Source: Hymenobacter latericoloratus (lineage in GTDB: Bacteria > Bacteroidota > Bacteroidia > Cytophagales > Hymenobacteraceae). Taken from it: a stretch of 64,000 nt of DNA. The stretch lies in NCBI RefSeq assembly GCF_014199535.1, contig NZ_JACHNV010000002.1, positions 806,001-870,000 of the forward strand, written 5' to 3'. This document shows, piece by piece, positions 34,670 through 44,173 of this stretch. Numbering within the stretch: the stretch's first letter is position 1; each line of letters starts with the position of its first letter. The notes under the pieces were generated by a model. It was not told where the DNA came from and made no database searches. It worked only from the letters and a program-made list of their open reading frames with translations. The position numbers and the translations under genes were made by a program.

Positions 34670-37315
34670 ATGTCTCCATCCATCCATAGGTTGACCCGCT
34701 TCCCGCTCGTCCTGCTGCTGCTCTTACTGGCCTACACGCAAAGCTGGGCCAACACCCCGGCTGGCCTGGGTGAGCAATACGTTTCGGCTAAGAAGAGCAA
34801 AGGCAGCTTTGCCTTGGCTGCTTCCGGCAAGGTAGCGCCGCTCTACGCCAGCGCCCAGGACTGGCCCGGCGTACTGCGCGCCGCCAAGGATTTGCAGGCC
34901 GACGTGCAGCGCGTGACCAAGCGGCAACCTACCCTGACGACTGACCAGGACCCCAAAGGCAAAGAGGTAGTGCTGATTGGCACCCTCGGCAAAAGCCCGC
35001 TGATTGACGGGTTGGTGAAAGCCGGCAAGCTGGATGCCTCGGCCCTGACGGGCAAGTGGGAAACGTTTGTGGTGCAGACTGTGGACAAGCCAATGGCGGG
35101 CGTGGACCGCGCCCTGGTTATTGCCGGCAGCGACAAGCGCGGCACCATTTTCGGCATCTATGATGTGTCGCAGCAGATAGGGGTGTCGCCGTGGTACTGG
35201 TGGGCCGATGTGCCGGTGAAGGAGCAGAAGTCGCTCTATGTGGCGGCGGGTCGCCATTCGCAGGGCGAGCCGAAAGTGAAATACCGCGGTATCTTCATCA
35301 ATGACGAGGCCCCGGCCTTGCAAAACTGGTCGAAGGAGAAGTTTGGGGGCGTCAACTCCAAGATGTACGCTCACATGTTCGAGTTGATTCTGCGCCTGAA
35401 GGGCAACTACCTCTGGCCGGCCATGTGGGGCAATGCCTTCAGCGCCGACGACCCACAAAACCCGGTATTGGCCGATGAGTACGGCATTGTAATGGGCACT
35501 TCCCACCACGAGCCCCTCACGCGCGCCCACGACGAATGGCGCCGCTTCGGCAAAGGCGCCTGGAACTACCAGACCAACGCCCCGGCCCTGCAGGAGTTCT
35601 GGCGCGGCGGCATGCAGCGTATGGGCACCCGCGAAAACATCGTGAGCATTGGCATGCGCGGCGACGGCGACGAGCCCATGAGTGAGGAAAGCAACATTGC
35701 CCTGCTGGAGCGCATCGTGGCCGACCAGCGCAAAATTATTGCCGAAGCTACCGGCAAACCCGCCGAGCAAACGCCCCAGCTCTGGGCCCTCTACAAGGAA
35801 GTGCAGGACTACTACGACCGGGGCATGCGCGTGCCCGACGACGTGACGCTGCTCCTCTGCGACGACAACTGGGGCAACATCCGCAAGCTGCCCAAGCCCG
35901 GCGAGAAGCCCCGCAGCGGCGGCTACGGCATCTACTACCACTTCGACTACGTAGGCGGTCCGCGTAACTACAAGTGGTTGAATACGAATCCGCTACCCCG
36001 CATCTGGGAGCAAATGCACCTGGCCCACGAGTACGGCGCCAACCAGATCTGGATTGTGAACGTGGGCGACCTGAAGCCTATGGAGCTGCCCATCAGCTTT
36101 TTCCTGGATTACGCCTGGAACCCCGACCAGATTAGGGTTACCGACGTGGCCGCCTACACCCAGCGCTGGGCCGCCGCGCAGTTTGGGGAGAAGCATGCCG
36201 CCGACATTGCCGACATCCTGGCCAAGTACGCCAAGTACAACGCCCGCCGCAAGCCCGAGCTGCTCGACCAGAAAACCTACAGCCTCGCTACCGGCGAGTG
36301 GGCCACGGTAGTAGCCGAGTACAACCAGCTGCTCACCCGCGCCGAAGCCATCAACCAGAAGATTCCGGCCGCTTCCCGCGACGCCTACTACCAGCTGGTG
36401 CTGCACCCCGTGCAAGCCTGCGCCAACCTCAACGAGCTGTACTACACCGTGGCCCTAAACCACGATGCCGCCCAGAAAGGCCAGGCCAACACCAATGAGT
36501 TGGCCGAAAAAGCCCGGGCCCTGTACGCCAAGGATGCCGAAATAACGAAGCGCTACCATGCCCTGGCCGGGGGCAAGTGGAACCACATGATGTCCCAGAC
36601 CCACATTGGCTACACCTACTGGCAGCAGCCCAACGAGCAGAAAATGCCCGAAGTAAAAACTCTGGCTACGGCCACCACTTCGGCGGCTGCGCCCGCGCCT
36701 ACCCCCGCCGCCACGCCCAAGCCCGCCGCCGTATCCGGCGCTGGTTTCGTGGAGGCGGATGGCTACGTGAGCATGGAGGCCGAGCACTACACCAAGGCCG
36801 TAAACGCTGGCTCCGTTACTTGGCAGCACCTGCCCGACCTGGGCCGCACCCTGGGTGCCATGACCACCTTCCCGGTTACGGCGGCGACGGAGGCAGCCCC
36901 CGGCGGCCAGTCGCCTCACCTGCAGTACACCATCACGCTGCAGCAGGCCGGCCCCGTTACGGTGCACGCCTACCTGGCGCCTACCCTCAATTTTACCGCT
37001 GGCAAAGGCTTACAGTATGCCGTTTCCATTGATGACGAAGCGCCCCAGCTCGTCAATCTGCACACCGGCATGGTGGCTGATAATGGCAACAGACCCTGGG
37101 AACGGGCGGTAGCCGAAAACATCATTATCAAAACCTCCCAGCACAACGTGGCCGCCGCGGGCACCCACACCCTGAAGTTCTGGCGCGTGGACCCCAGCGT
37201 GGTGCTGGAAAAGCTGGTCATCAGCCGCGGTACGTTGCCGGCTACCTACCTGGGCCCACCGGAAAGCCCGGTTGCCGGAGCCGCCGCCGGCAAAGGCAGT
37301 GTCGGCCGCCGCTAG
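34670..37315 (+). CDS. GH115 xylan alpha-1,2-glucuronidase
   Basis: An 881-residue protein with a signal peptide (about 1-27). GH115 features include KYRGIFINDEAPALQNW, LILRLKGNYLWPAMWGNAF, MGTSHHEPL, SIGMRGDGDEPM, LLLCDDNWGNIRKLP and YYHFDYVGGPRNYKWLNT. A Pro/Ala/Thr-rich linker (about 655-690) leads to a C-terminal beta-sandwich (GFVEADGYVSMEAEHY onward), the usual GH115 C-terminal domain. GH115 enzymes remove (methyl)glucuronate from internal as well as terminal xylose, complementing the GH67 enzyme at 13776. Confidence 0.95.
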   Translation: MSPSIHRLTRFPLVLLLLLLAYTQSWANTPAGLGEQYVSAKKSKGSFALAASGKVAPLYASAQDWPGVLRAAKDLQADVQRVTKRQPTLTTDQDPKGKEVVLIGTLGKSPLIDGLVKAGKLDASALTGKWETFVVQTVDKPMAGVDRALVIAGSDKRGTIFGIYDVSQQIGVSPWYWWADVPVKEQKSLYVAAGRHSQGEPKVKYRGIFINDEAPALQNWSKEKFGGVNSKMYAHMFELILRLKGNYLWPAMWGNAFSADDPQNPVLADEYGIVMGTSHHEPLTRAHDEWRRFGKGAWNYQTNAPALQEFWRGGMQRMGTRENIVSIGMRGDGDEPMSEESNIALLERIVADQRKIIAEATGKPAEQTPQLWALYKEVQDYYDRGMRVPDDVTLLLCDDNWGNIRKLPKPGEKPRSGGYGIYYHFDYVGGPRNYKWLNTNPLPRIWEQMHLAHEYGANQIWIVNVGDLKPMELPISFFLDYAWNPDQIRVTDVAAYTQRWAAAQFGEKHAADIADILAKYAKYNARRKPELLDQKTYSLATGEWATVVAEYNQLLTRAEAINQKIPAASRDAYYQLVLHPVQACANLNELYYTVALNHDAAQKGQANTNELAEKARALYAKDAEITKRYHALAGGKWNHMMSQTHIGYTYWQQPNEQKMPEVKTLATATTSAAAPAPTPAATPKPAAVSGAGFVEADGYVSMEAEHYTKAVNAGSVTWQHLPDLGRTLGAMTTFPVTAATEAAPGGQSPHLQYTITLQQAGPVTVHAYLAPTLNFTAGKGLQYAVSIDDEAPQLVNLHTGMVADNGNRPWERAVAENIIIKTSQHNVAAAGTHTLKFWRVDPSVVLEKLVISRGTLPATYLGPPESPVAGAAAGKGSVGRR

Positions 37316-37334
37316 TAATTGTTAGCATCTTGTT

Positions 37335-37372
37335 CAACCCTGTTCGGCCCGGCGCCGGGCAGGGTTGTTTTT
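37335..37372 (+). terminator. Terminator after the GH115 gene
   Basis: Arms CAACCCTG and CAGGGTTG flank an inner CCCGGC/GCCGGG stem and are followed by TTTTT. It ends the second xylan gene block. Confidence 0.8.
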
Positions 37373-37426
37373 GCTGGTCCCGGCCCAATGGCGGAGCCGT
37401 CGGACCAGAGCTGGTGAAGTCAGAAC

Positions 37427-37561
37427 GGTCATTCCGCGCTGGTCGAGGAATCTCGCGTGCTGACGTTGCCAAAGTATCCACTCCCCCTCTCCCCCTGGAG
37501 AGGGGGCCGGGGGGTGAGGCGAACCACGTAAGCGAGATTCCTCGACCAGTTCGTAATGACC
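37427..37561. repeat. Long palindromic intergenic repeat (family B)
   Basis: Two 30-nt arms (37427-37456 and 37532-37561) are complementary at 27 of 30 positions, with core GGTCGAGGAATCTCGC. An inner hairpin of CTCCCCCTCTCC and GGAGAGGGGG lies between them. It belongs to a different repeat family from that at 31636. Confidence 0.8.
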
Positions 37562-37800
37562 ATTATTCTGAAACGTGTATACAGCCTAGTAGGGGAGCAA
37601 TAGCCAGCCTTGAACAGTCGGGGAGGGGTAGGAAACCCGTGGCTATATCTGAACAATACCCCTGTTCCGGCGTAAAGACAATGCAGGCCTCCTGACAGGC
37701 CAAGATGTTACACCCTACGGAAGCTAACCCGGCCCAACGGTAAGCGGTTGTTTGCAGTAGCGTGTGGTACGTGGTGCGGGCTTTTCACCTTTCTATTTCT

Positions 37801-38439
37801 ATGTCGACGACCTCTTCAACCGATAACCCGGGCGAGTTTCCGCAGGAGCCCCGCCCCGAGGATGGCACGCGCCGCTCCTTCATGAAACAGGCCGGCGGCA
37901 TCCTGGGGCTGGCCCTGGCGCCGCCCTTTGTCGGCCCGGCCGAGCGCCTGGCCGCCTACTCCAAAACGGTGGAAGGCGTAACGACTATGCAGCTGAAAGT
38001 AAACGGCGCCGTGCGCTCGTTTCAGGCTGAGCCCCGCGTGAGTTTGCTTGATGCCCTGCGCGAGTATCTCGACCTGACCGGCACTAAGAAAGGCTGCGAC
38101 CATGGCCAGTGCGGGGCCTGCACCGTGCACGTAGATGGCCGCCGCATTACGAGCTGCCTGACCCTGGCCGTGATGAACCAAGGCAAGGAAATAACTACCA
38201 TTGAAGGCCTGGCGAAAGGAGAGGAGCTGCACCCCATGCAGGAGGCCTTCATCAAGCACGATGGGTTTCAGTGCGGCTACTGCACTCCCGGCCAGATTAT
38301 GTCGGCGGTGGCGTGCGTGCGCGAGGGCCACGCCGGTTCCGATGCCGAAATCCGGGAGTATATGAGCGGCAACCTGTGCCGCTGCGGGGCCTACCCCAAT
38401 ATTGTAGCCGCCGTGCGCGAAGTAGCCGGCAAAGGGTGA
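37801..38439 (+). CDS. paoA: (2Fe-2S) subunit of a PaoABC-type molybdenum hydroxylase
   Basis: 212 residues from ATG at 37801. The N-terminus has a twin-arginine type signal ([21 protein letters not shown]), pointing to periplasmic export of the complex. Two [2Fe-2S] clusters are bound by [21 protein letters not shown] and CGYCTPGQ...GNLCRCGAY. It passes electrons from the molybdenum cofactor to FAD. Genes for the FAD and molybdenum subunits follow, in PaoA-PaoB-PaoC order. Confidence 0.92.
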   Translation: MSTTSSTDNPGEFPQEPRPEDGTRRSFMKQAGGILGLALAPPFVGPAERLAAYSKTVEGVTTMQLKVNGAVRSFQAEPRVSLLDALREYLDLTGTKKGCDHGQCGACTVHVDGRRITSCLTLAVMNQGKEITTIEGLAKGEELHPMQEAFIKHDGFQCGYCTPGQIMSAVACVREGHAGSDAEIREYMSGNLCRCGAYPNIVAAVREVAGKG

Positions 38440-38536
38440 CAGGTGACACGTGACAGGTTAGGCGTCCTACCCGGTCACTTGCTCTAGAGCATCTTACTAT
38501 CCCAAACCTGTCACCTGTTACGTGCTACCTGTCACC
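38435..38536. repeat. Inverted repeat between paoA and paoB
   Basis: Arms built of GGTGACAGGT and CACGTnACAGGT (38435-38459 and about 38505-38536) can pair. The left arm overlaps the paoA stop codon. It may be a mobile palindromic unit or may tune relative expression of the subunits. Confidence 0.6.
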
Positions 38537-38543
38537 GCAACAA

Positions 38544-39527
38544 ATGAACAACTTCAGCTACACCCAGGCCGGTTCGGCCAAGGAAGCCACCGGCATCCGT
38601 AAAGACAAGCCCCAGGCCGCCTACATTGCCGGCGGCACTACCCTCCTGGACTTGATGAAAGCCAACCTGGAGGAGCACCCGCAGCTGGTTGACATCAACC
38701 TGCTGCCCTTCAAGGGCCTTGAGCAAACCAAGGACGGGCTGCGCATTGGGGCCTTGGAGCGCATGAGCGACGTAGGCGAAAATGCCCTGGTAAAACAGCA
38801 GTTTCCGGCCGTTTCGGAGTCGCTGCTGCTGGCGGCCTCGCCCCAGCTGCGGAATATGGCCAGCATCGGGGGCAACATCTTGCAGCGCACTCGCTGCGGC
38901 TACTTCCGCGACGCTGCCTTTCCGTGCAATAAGCGCGTGCCCGGCTCCGGCTGCCCCGCCCAGCAGGGCGACAACCACAACCTCGCCATCCTGGGCGTGA
39001 GCGAGGCCTGCATTGCCACCAGCTACCCCGGCGACCTGAGCGTAGCCCTGGCTGCCTTCGATGCCGTCCTGACCCTGGAAAACCAGAAGGGCAAGCAGCG
39101 CCGGGTGCCCATCACGGAGTTTTACCGGCTGCCCGGCAACACCCCGCACATTGAAACCGTGCTGGAACCCGGCGAGCTAATTGTGTCTGTGCTGGTGCCG
39201 GCAGCCGCTTACACCCAACGTTCCACTTACCTGAAAGTGCGCGAGCGAAGCAGCTACGCCTATGCTCTGACCTCGGCGGCTGTGGGTCTGGACGTGCAGG
39301 GCGGTTCCATCCGCGCGGCTCGGGTGGCCCTGGGTGGGGTAGGGGCCCAGCCCTGGCGCTCCCGCGAGGCCGAGCAGATTCTGACCGGCGCCCCTGCTAC
39401 CGAAGCTACATTCCGGGCCGCCGCGGCTGCGGCTCTGCGCGGCGCTCAACCCCGGGAGCATAACCGCTTCAAGGTAGAGCTGGCCCAGAATACGCTGGTG
39501 CAGGCTTTGCAGAAAGTAGCGGGGTAG
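38544..39527 (+). CDS. paoB: FAD-binding subunit of the PaoABC-type hydroxylase
   Basis: A 327-residue protein of the molybdopterin dehydrogenase FAD-binding fold (AGGTTLLDLMK, ASIGGNILQRTRC). The segment RTRCGYFRDAAFPCNKR, then GSGCPAQQGDNHN and SEACIA, holds the cysteines that in E. coli PaoB bind an extra [4Fe-4S] cluster. This separates it from plain xanthine dehydrogenase FAD subunits. The C-terminal CO-dehydrogenase-type domain starts near residue 220. It has no signal of its own, so export with the Tat subunit is likely. Confidence 0.92.
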   Translation: MNNFSYTQAGSAKEATGIRKDKPQAAYIAGGTTLLDLMKANLEEHPQLVDINLLPFKGLEQTKDGLRIGALERMSDVGENALVKQQFPAVSESLLLAASPQLRNMASIGGNILQRTRCGYFRDAAFPCNKRVPGSGCPAQQGDNHNLAILGVSEACIATSYPGDLSVALAAFDAVLTLENQKGKQRRVPITEFYRLPGNTPHIETVLEPGELIVSVLVPAAAYTQRSTYLKVRERSSYAYALTSAAVGLDVQGGSIRAARVALGGVGAQPWRSREAEQILTGAPATEATFRAAAAAALRGAQPREHNRFKVELAQNTLVQALQKVAG

Positions 39528-39665
39528 GCTCCCGCTGAATGGGTAGGCAAGTTCATGCCGCTTCAGACGCGCAGTCTTGGCCTACCCCCCAATCCTTGCT
39601 GAACCCAGCGCCCGCGAAGGGCAGAGCAGGATGTTGTTTTCTCCGCTTAACGTTTAGACTTCCTC

Positions 39666-42005
39666 ATGGATACCGAACCCGCATTCTTTGAAACCAACCC
39701 CAAGGCCGGCTCCGTGGGCCAACCGCTGGACCGGGTGGATGGCCGGGCCAAAGTGACGGGTCAGGCTCGCTACTCGGCTGAGTTCAACAGCCTGCCCGGC
39801 CTGGTGCACGCCGTGCTCAAAACCAGCGAGGTAGCCAAAGGCCGCATCCAGAGCATCGATACTAGTCTGGCCCTGAAAGAGCCCGGAGTGGTAGCTATTC
39901 TCACCCATCAGAACCTGCCCCAGCTGGCCAAAACGCCCAATAGTCCCGAGGGGAAAAAGGCCATTGGCGCCCCCATGGGTTTCCTACCCCTCACCACCGA
40001 CCAGGTGCACTACGCCGGGCAGCCGGTAGCTATTGTGCTGGCCAACACCCTGGAGCGGGCCCAGCACGCGGCTGCCCTGGTGCGGGTAAATATTGCTGCC
40101 GAAAAGCCCCTGGCTTCCTACGCCGATCCGCGCGCTGAGCTGTTCGATCCGCAGAAAGTGCAGGATGGCAAAACCCAGGGCCATACGGTGCGCGGCAACC
40201 CCAAAGCGGCCTTCGCGGCGGCTCCGGTGCAGCTTACCCACACCTACGAGCACGCCATCAACCACCACAACCCCATGGAGCCGGGCTCCACCACCGCTCA
40301 CTGGGAAGCCCCGGACCGGGTGACGGTATATGAATCGACCCAGGGGGTGACGCGCACCCAGAAAGCCCTGAGTGCCATGCTGGGCCTACCCACCGAGCAG
40401 GTGCGCGTAGTAACGAAATACCTGGGCGGCGGCTTTGGTTGCAAGGGCTCTACTTGGCCCCACACCGTGCTAACGGTGCAGGCGGCTAAAGCGGTTGGTC
40501 GGCCCGTGAAGCTGGCCCTCACGCGCCCCCAGATGTTCACCAGCATGGGCCACCGTGAAGACCAAACCCAAACCCTGAAAGTGGGAGCAACCAAGGAGGG
40601 CAAGCTCCTGGCCCTCATCCACGAGAAAACCTCCACTACCTCGCCCTGGGACAACTACGCGGAGCCGAACAGCCGGATTATCAACCTGCTCTACAACTGC
40701 CCCACGTTTGAATCGACGTACCAGCTGGCCCGCGCCGACGTGATGACCTCCACGTTCATGCGCGCGCCCGGCGAGGCTCCCGGCTCCTTTGCTATTGAGT
40801 GCTCCCTGGATGACTTGGCCTACCAGCTGGGCATTGACCCCTTGGAAATCAGGCTGCGCAACTACGCCGAGAAGGACCCCAGCAACGGCAAACCCTGGAG
40901 CAGCAAAAGCCTGAAGCAGTGCTACGCCCGCGGGGCCGAGCTGTTCGGCTGGAGCAAGCGCAACCCCCAGGCCGGTGCCACCCGCGACGGCCGCCTGCTG
41001 GTGGGCTGGGGCATGGCCACCGCTTCCTACCCCGTGCACAACAACCAAGGCACCGCCCGCGTCCGCCTCTATGCCGATGGACACGCCGTGGTGCAAACCG
41101 GGGCCACCGACCTGGGCACCGGTACCTACACCGTCATGACCCAGGTAGCGGCTGATGCTTTGTGGCTCACGCCCGATAAAATCCGCTTTGAGCTGGGTGA
41201 CACCCGGCTGCCCACCGCGCCTAACTCGGGCGGGTCGGTAGCGGCGGGCACGGTGTCGTCGTCTATCTACATGGCGGCGCAGGATGTGTGGCAGAAGCTC
41301 ATCAAGCTGGCGACGCAGGATAAAAAGTCGCCGCTGTATCGGGCCAAAGCCGCTGATGTGGTGGTAGAGAATGGGCGCATGGTGCTCAAGGCCAACAAAG
41401 CCAAGGGCGAGGACTTTGCGACCCTGATGAAGCGCAACGAAACCACCGACATTGAGGGCACCGGCAACGGCAAGTACGGCGCCGGCTACGAATCAGGCTT
41501 GGCAGCTGGCCCCGCCGATTCCGGCCACCAGGACGACATGGCCGGTCACTCCATGCATTCCTTTGGCGTGCACTTCTGCGAGGTGAAAGTGGACCCCGAC
41601 CTAGGCACCGTGCGCGTCTCGCGCTGGGTAAGCGTGCACGCCGCCGGCCGCATTCTGAATGCCAAAACCGCCCGCTCCCAGATTATCGGGGGCAGCATTT
41701 TCGGCATCGGTAACGCCCTGATGGAAGGCACCTTCCGCGACCCTAACTTCGCGCGCTATACTAACTCCAACCTCGCCGACTACCACGTTCCCGTCTGCGC
41801 CGACATTCCGGATATGACCGTGGAATTTATTGAGGAGCACGACCCCTACATTAACGCCATGGGCGTGAAGGGCATCGGCGAAATTTCGATGGTAGGCGTA
41901 TCGGCGGCCGTGGCCAATGCTGTATTCCACGCTACTGGCAAGCGTATTCGCAGCCTACCCATCACCCCGGATAAAGTGCTGGAAACGAAAAAGGTGCAAG
42001 CCTAA
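39666..42005 (+). CDS. paoC: Molybdenum cofactor-binding subunit of the PaoABC-type hydroxylase
   Basis: A 779-residue catalytic subunit of the xanthine oxidase family. The N-terminal aldehyde oxidase a/b hammerhead spans about 20-130 (GRAKVTGQARYSAEF). The cofactor-binding part has GGGFGCKGSTWPH, MRAPGEAPGSFAIE and the active-site base Glu739 in KGIGEISMVG. PaoABC enzymes oxidise aromatic and other aldehydes to acids in the periplasm; the true substrate here is unknown. Genes for dedicated maturation factors follow. No Tat signal, as expected for piggyback export. Confidence 0.92.
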   Translation: MDTEPAFFETNPKAGSVGQPLDRVDGRAKVTGQARYSAEFNSLPGLVHAVLKTSEVAKGRIQSIDTSLALKEPGVVAILTHQNLPQLAKTPNSPEGKKAIGAPMGFLPLTTDQVHYAGQPVAIVLANTLERAQHAAALVRVNIAAEKPLASYADPRAELFDPQKVQDGKTQGHTVRGNPKAAFAAAPVQLTHTYEHAINHHNPMEPGSTTAHWEAPDRVTVYESTQGVTRTQKALSAMLGLPTEQVRVVTKYLGGGFGCKGSTWPHTVLTVQAAKAVGRPVKLALTRPQMFTSMGHREDQTQTLKVGATKEGKLLALIHEKTSTTSPWDNYAEPNSRIINLLYNCPTFESTYQLARADVMTSTFMRAPGEAPGSFAIECSLDDLAYQLGIDPLEIRLRNYAEKDPSNGKPWSSKSLKQCYARGAELFGWSKRNPQAGATRDGRLLVGWGMATASYPVHNNQGTARVRLYADGHAVVQTGATDLGTGTYTVMTQVAADALWLTPDKIRFELGDTRLPTAPNSGGSVAAGTVSSSIYMAAQDVWQKLIKLATQDKKSPLYRAKAADVVVENGRMVLKANKAKGEDFATLMKRNETTDIEGTGNGKYGAGYESGLAAGPADSGHQDDMAGHSMHSFGVHFCEVKVDPDLGTVRVSRWVSVHAAGRILNAKTARSQIIGGSIFGIGNALMEGTFRDPNFARYTNSNLADYHVPVCADIPDMTVEFIEEHDPYINAMGVKGIGEISMVGVSAAVANAVFHATGKRIRSLPITPDKVLETKKVQA

Positions 42006-42159
42006 GTTATCGAGCCGTATGCTTCGGCTGCACCCTAGAACTGTACAGAAAAGCTGAAAACAGTTGGCTGCATGCTCGGGTTAGAACATCCGGGCATGCA
42101 GCCTGAGGCTCCCTATCTGCGTAGTGCTTGTTGATCAGCAGTGAGCTGATGTATCGATT

Positions 42160-43350
42160 ATGACCGAATTGCAACGCCTTCTGCGGGCTTATGATGAACA
42201 CCGCGCCGCCGGCCGGGCCTGTGCCTTGGCCTCGGTGGTGGACGTAGCTGGCTCGGCCTACCGCCGGCCCGGCGCCCGTATGCTGGTAACAGATGAAGGC
42301 CAACTGACCGGGGCCATTAGTGGGGGCTGCTTGGAAGGGGATGCCCGCCAACGGGCCCGCCGCACCATTCAGCAGGGGCGCCCCACGGTAGTTACCTACG
42401 ACTCGACCGACCCCGACGATGACCTGCAGTTCGGGGCGGCCCTGGGCTGCCAGGGCGTTGTGCAGATTCTGCTGGAGCCCCTCGATTTTCAGAACCCCGA
42501 TAACCCCGTGGAGCTGCTGCGCCGCTGGGCCGAGGGGGTAGAAAAACCTGCCGTGGTAGCCACTGTGTTTGGCGTAGCCGGTTTAAGTTCCGAAGTAGGG
42601 GTAGGGCAGCGCCTGCTGCTCACCCACGACCACGCTGCCCAAGGCACCCTGCCGGAACAAACCGCACTCTACCCCCAGATTCTGGCTGATGCGCAAGCTG
42701 CCCTAGCCGCCGGTCAGCCCGCTACCCGGCACTACCCCGTAGAGGCCGGCACCGTGCGCGTAAGTCTGGAAATACTGCGACCCCCGGTGCGCCTAACCGT
42801 GTACGGAGCCGGCAACGACGTGCAGCCCCTGGTGCGGCTAGCTTCGGGGTTAGGCTGGCGCGTACAGGTAGTCGATGGTCGGCCAGCTCAGGCTCAGCTT
42901 AACCGGTTTCCGGAGGCTGATGTGGTGCGGGTGCTACCCCTGGCCCAGGTGGAAACCGAACCCTACGACGGCAGCTTCGCCCTGCTGATGACCCACAACT
43001 ACTACTACGACTTAGCGGTGCTGCGCCATCTGCTGCCCGACCCGAGCACTACCTATATTGGCTTGCTAGGCCCTCGCAAGAAATACGAGCGCCTCCTCGA
43101 TGACCTCCGCCAGCAAACCCCCGATGCCGCCGAGCAATTGCAGGGCCGCATCCACAGCCCCATCGGCCTGAACCTGGGAGCCGAAACGCCCGAGGAAATT
43201 GCCTTGTCTATCATAGCCGAAATTCAGGCGGTACTGACCAAGCGCCCCGCCGGCTTCCTCCGCGACTCCCCGCACCCCATCCACCCGCCCCTGCGTGCTG
43301 ATGGGCCACTGGTGGCCGAGGGCCGGGTAGATGCCGTGTGCGGCTTGTAG
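42160..43350 (+). CDS. XdhC/CoxI-family molybdenum cofactor sulfuration chaperone
   Basis: A 396-residue cytoplasmic protein. The N-terminal XdhC/CoxI domain has SVVDVAGSAYRRPGARMLV and GAISGGCLEGD; the C-terminal Rossmann domain has VYGAGNDVQPLVRLASGLGW and MTHNYYYDLAVLRHLL, then YIGLLGPRKKYERLL. Family members hold the cofactor during sulfuration and hand it to the hydroxylase. Its position behind paoC fits a dedicated partner. Confidence 0.92.
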   Translation: MTELQRLLRAYDEHRAAGRACALASVVDVAGSAYRRPGARMLVTDEGQLTGAISGGCLEGDARQRARRTIQQGRPTVVTYDSTDPDDDLQFGAALGCQGVVQILLEPLDFQNPDNPVELLRRWAEGVEKPAVVATVFGVAGLSSEVGVGQRLLLTHDHAAQGTLPEQTALYPQILADAQAALAAGQPATRHYPVEAGTVRVSLEILRPPVRLTVYGAGNDVQPLVRLASGLGWRVQVVDGRPAQAQLNRFPEADVVRVLPLAQVETEPYDGSFALLMTHNYYYDLAVLRHLLPDPSTTYIGLLGPRKKYERLLDDLRQQTPDAAEQLQGRIHSPIGLNLGAETPEEIALSIIAEIQAVLTKRPAGFLRDSPHPIHPPLRADGPLVAEGRVDAVCGL

Positions 43351-43480
43351 GGGCGGGGCTTGTCCCCGCCCGCCGTCCGCGCCAGTGCATGAGCCCGCAC
43401 CCGTTGGCGGGAGCAAGACTAGGCTTGCCGTAAACGAGCGGAACTAACCTAACGACGGGCGGGGGCGAGCCCCGCACCCT
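43350..43480. repeat. Palindromic intergenic repeat (family D)
   Basis: Left arm GGGGCGGGGCTTGTCCCCGC continuing into CCGCCGTC (to 43376); right arm GACGGGCGGGGGCGAGCCCC (from about 43454). It fills almost the whole gap between the xdhC-like and mocA-like genes. A related element lies at 49672-49865. Confidence 0.7.
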
Positions 43481-43483
43481 ACT

Positions 43484-44077
43484 ATGCCAAACGCCATTAT
43501 TCTGCTTGCTGCCGGCGCATCCGCGCGTTTGGGTCGACCCAAACAGCTACTGCCCTACCGCGGCCAGACGCTCCTGCGCCGTGCCGCCGAAACGGCCGTA
43601 GCAGCGGCAGCCGGCGCGGCGGTAGTGGTAGTAACCGGGGCCCAGCACGAAGCCCTGCTGCCGGAGCTAGCTGAGTTGCCAGTAACTATAGCACACTGCC
43701 CAGGGTGGGAGCGGGGGATGGGAGCATCCATAAAATACGGTTTGGCGGCACTGGAAAAGCTGCAGGCCCTGGGCGCGGGCGTGACGCTTATGCTCTGCGA
43801 CCAGCCGCACGTGAGTCCAACACTACTGCAGCAGCTTACCGCGGCCCACGCCGCTACTAGCCGCGCCCTAGTGGCCTGCGCTTACGCGGGTGTACAAGGA
43901 GTGCCCGTGTTCTTCAGCGCGGCAGCTGTTCCCTTGCTCCGTGAACTACCCGATGGAGCCGGTGCAGGGCAGTTCCTGAAGCGCTACCCTGCACTAGTAG
44001 CTGAAGTGCCGTTTCCTGAAGGCGTTATTGATGTAGATACTGAGGCCCAGTACACCGCTCTGCTAGCTGAAGAGTAG
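43484..44077 (+). CDS. mocA: MocA/MobA-like molybdenum cofactor nucleotidyltransferase
   Basis: A 197-residue NTP-transferase fold protein. The nucleotide motif ILLAAGASARLGRPKQLLPYRG and the LMLCDQPHVSP metal-binding motif are clear, and WERGMGASIKYGL matches the MocA-like subgroup. It probably adds CMP to molybdopterin for the hydroxylase encoded just upstream. Cytidylyl rather than guanylyl transfer is inferred from the xanthine-oxidase-type target. Confidence 0.88.
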   Translation: MPNAIILLAAGASARLGRPKQLLPYRGQTLLRRAAETAVAAAAGAAVVVVTGAQHEALLPELAELPVTIAHCPGWERGMGASIKYGLAALEKLQALGAGVTLMLCDQPHVSPTLLQQLTAAHAATSRALVACAYAGVQGVPVFFSAAAVPLLRELPDGAGAGQFLKRYPALVAEVPFPEGVIDVDTEAQYTALLAEE

Positions 44078-44173
44078 CGCCGGCCGCAGGAAACACAATG
44101 GTAGTGCGGAGCCGACAACCGCAACCAGGAATTCCCGTTATCTTGGCCGGAGCACACTTTTCCCCTCGTCTGT

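Larger units (their letters stand above)
37316..37800. other. Long intergenic region with terminator and palindromic repeat
   Basis: It contains the terminator at 37335-37372 and a large inverted repeat at 37427-37561. About 240 bp without recognisable features precede the PaoA gene. Short frames here are not convincing. Confidence 0.6.
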
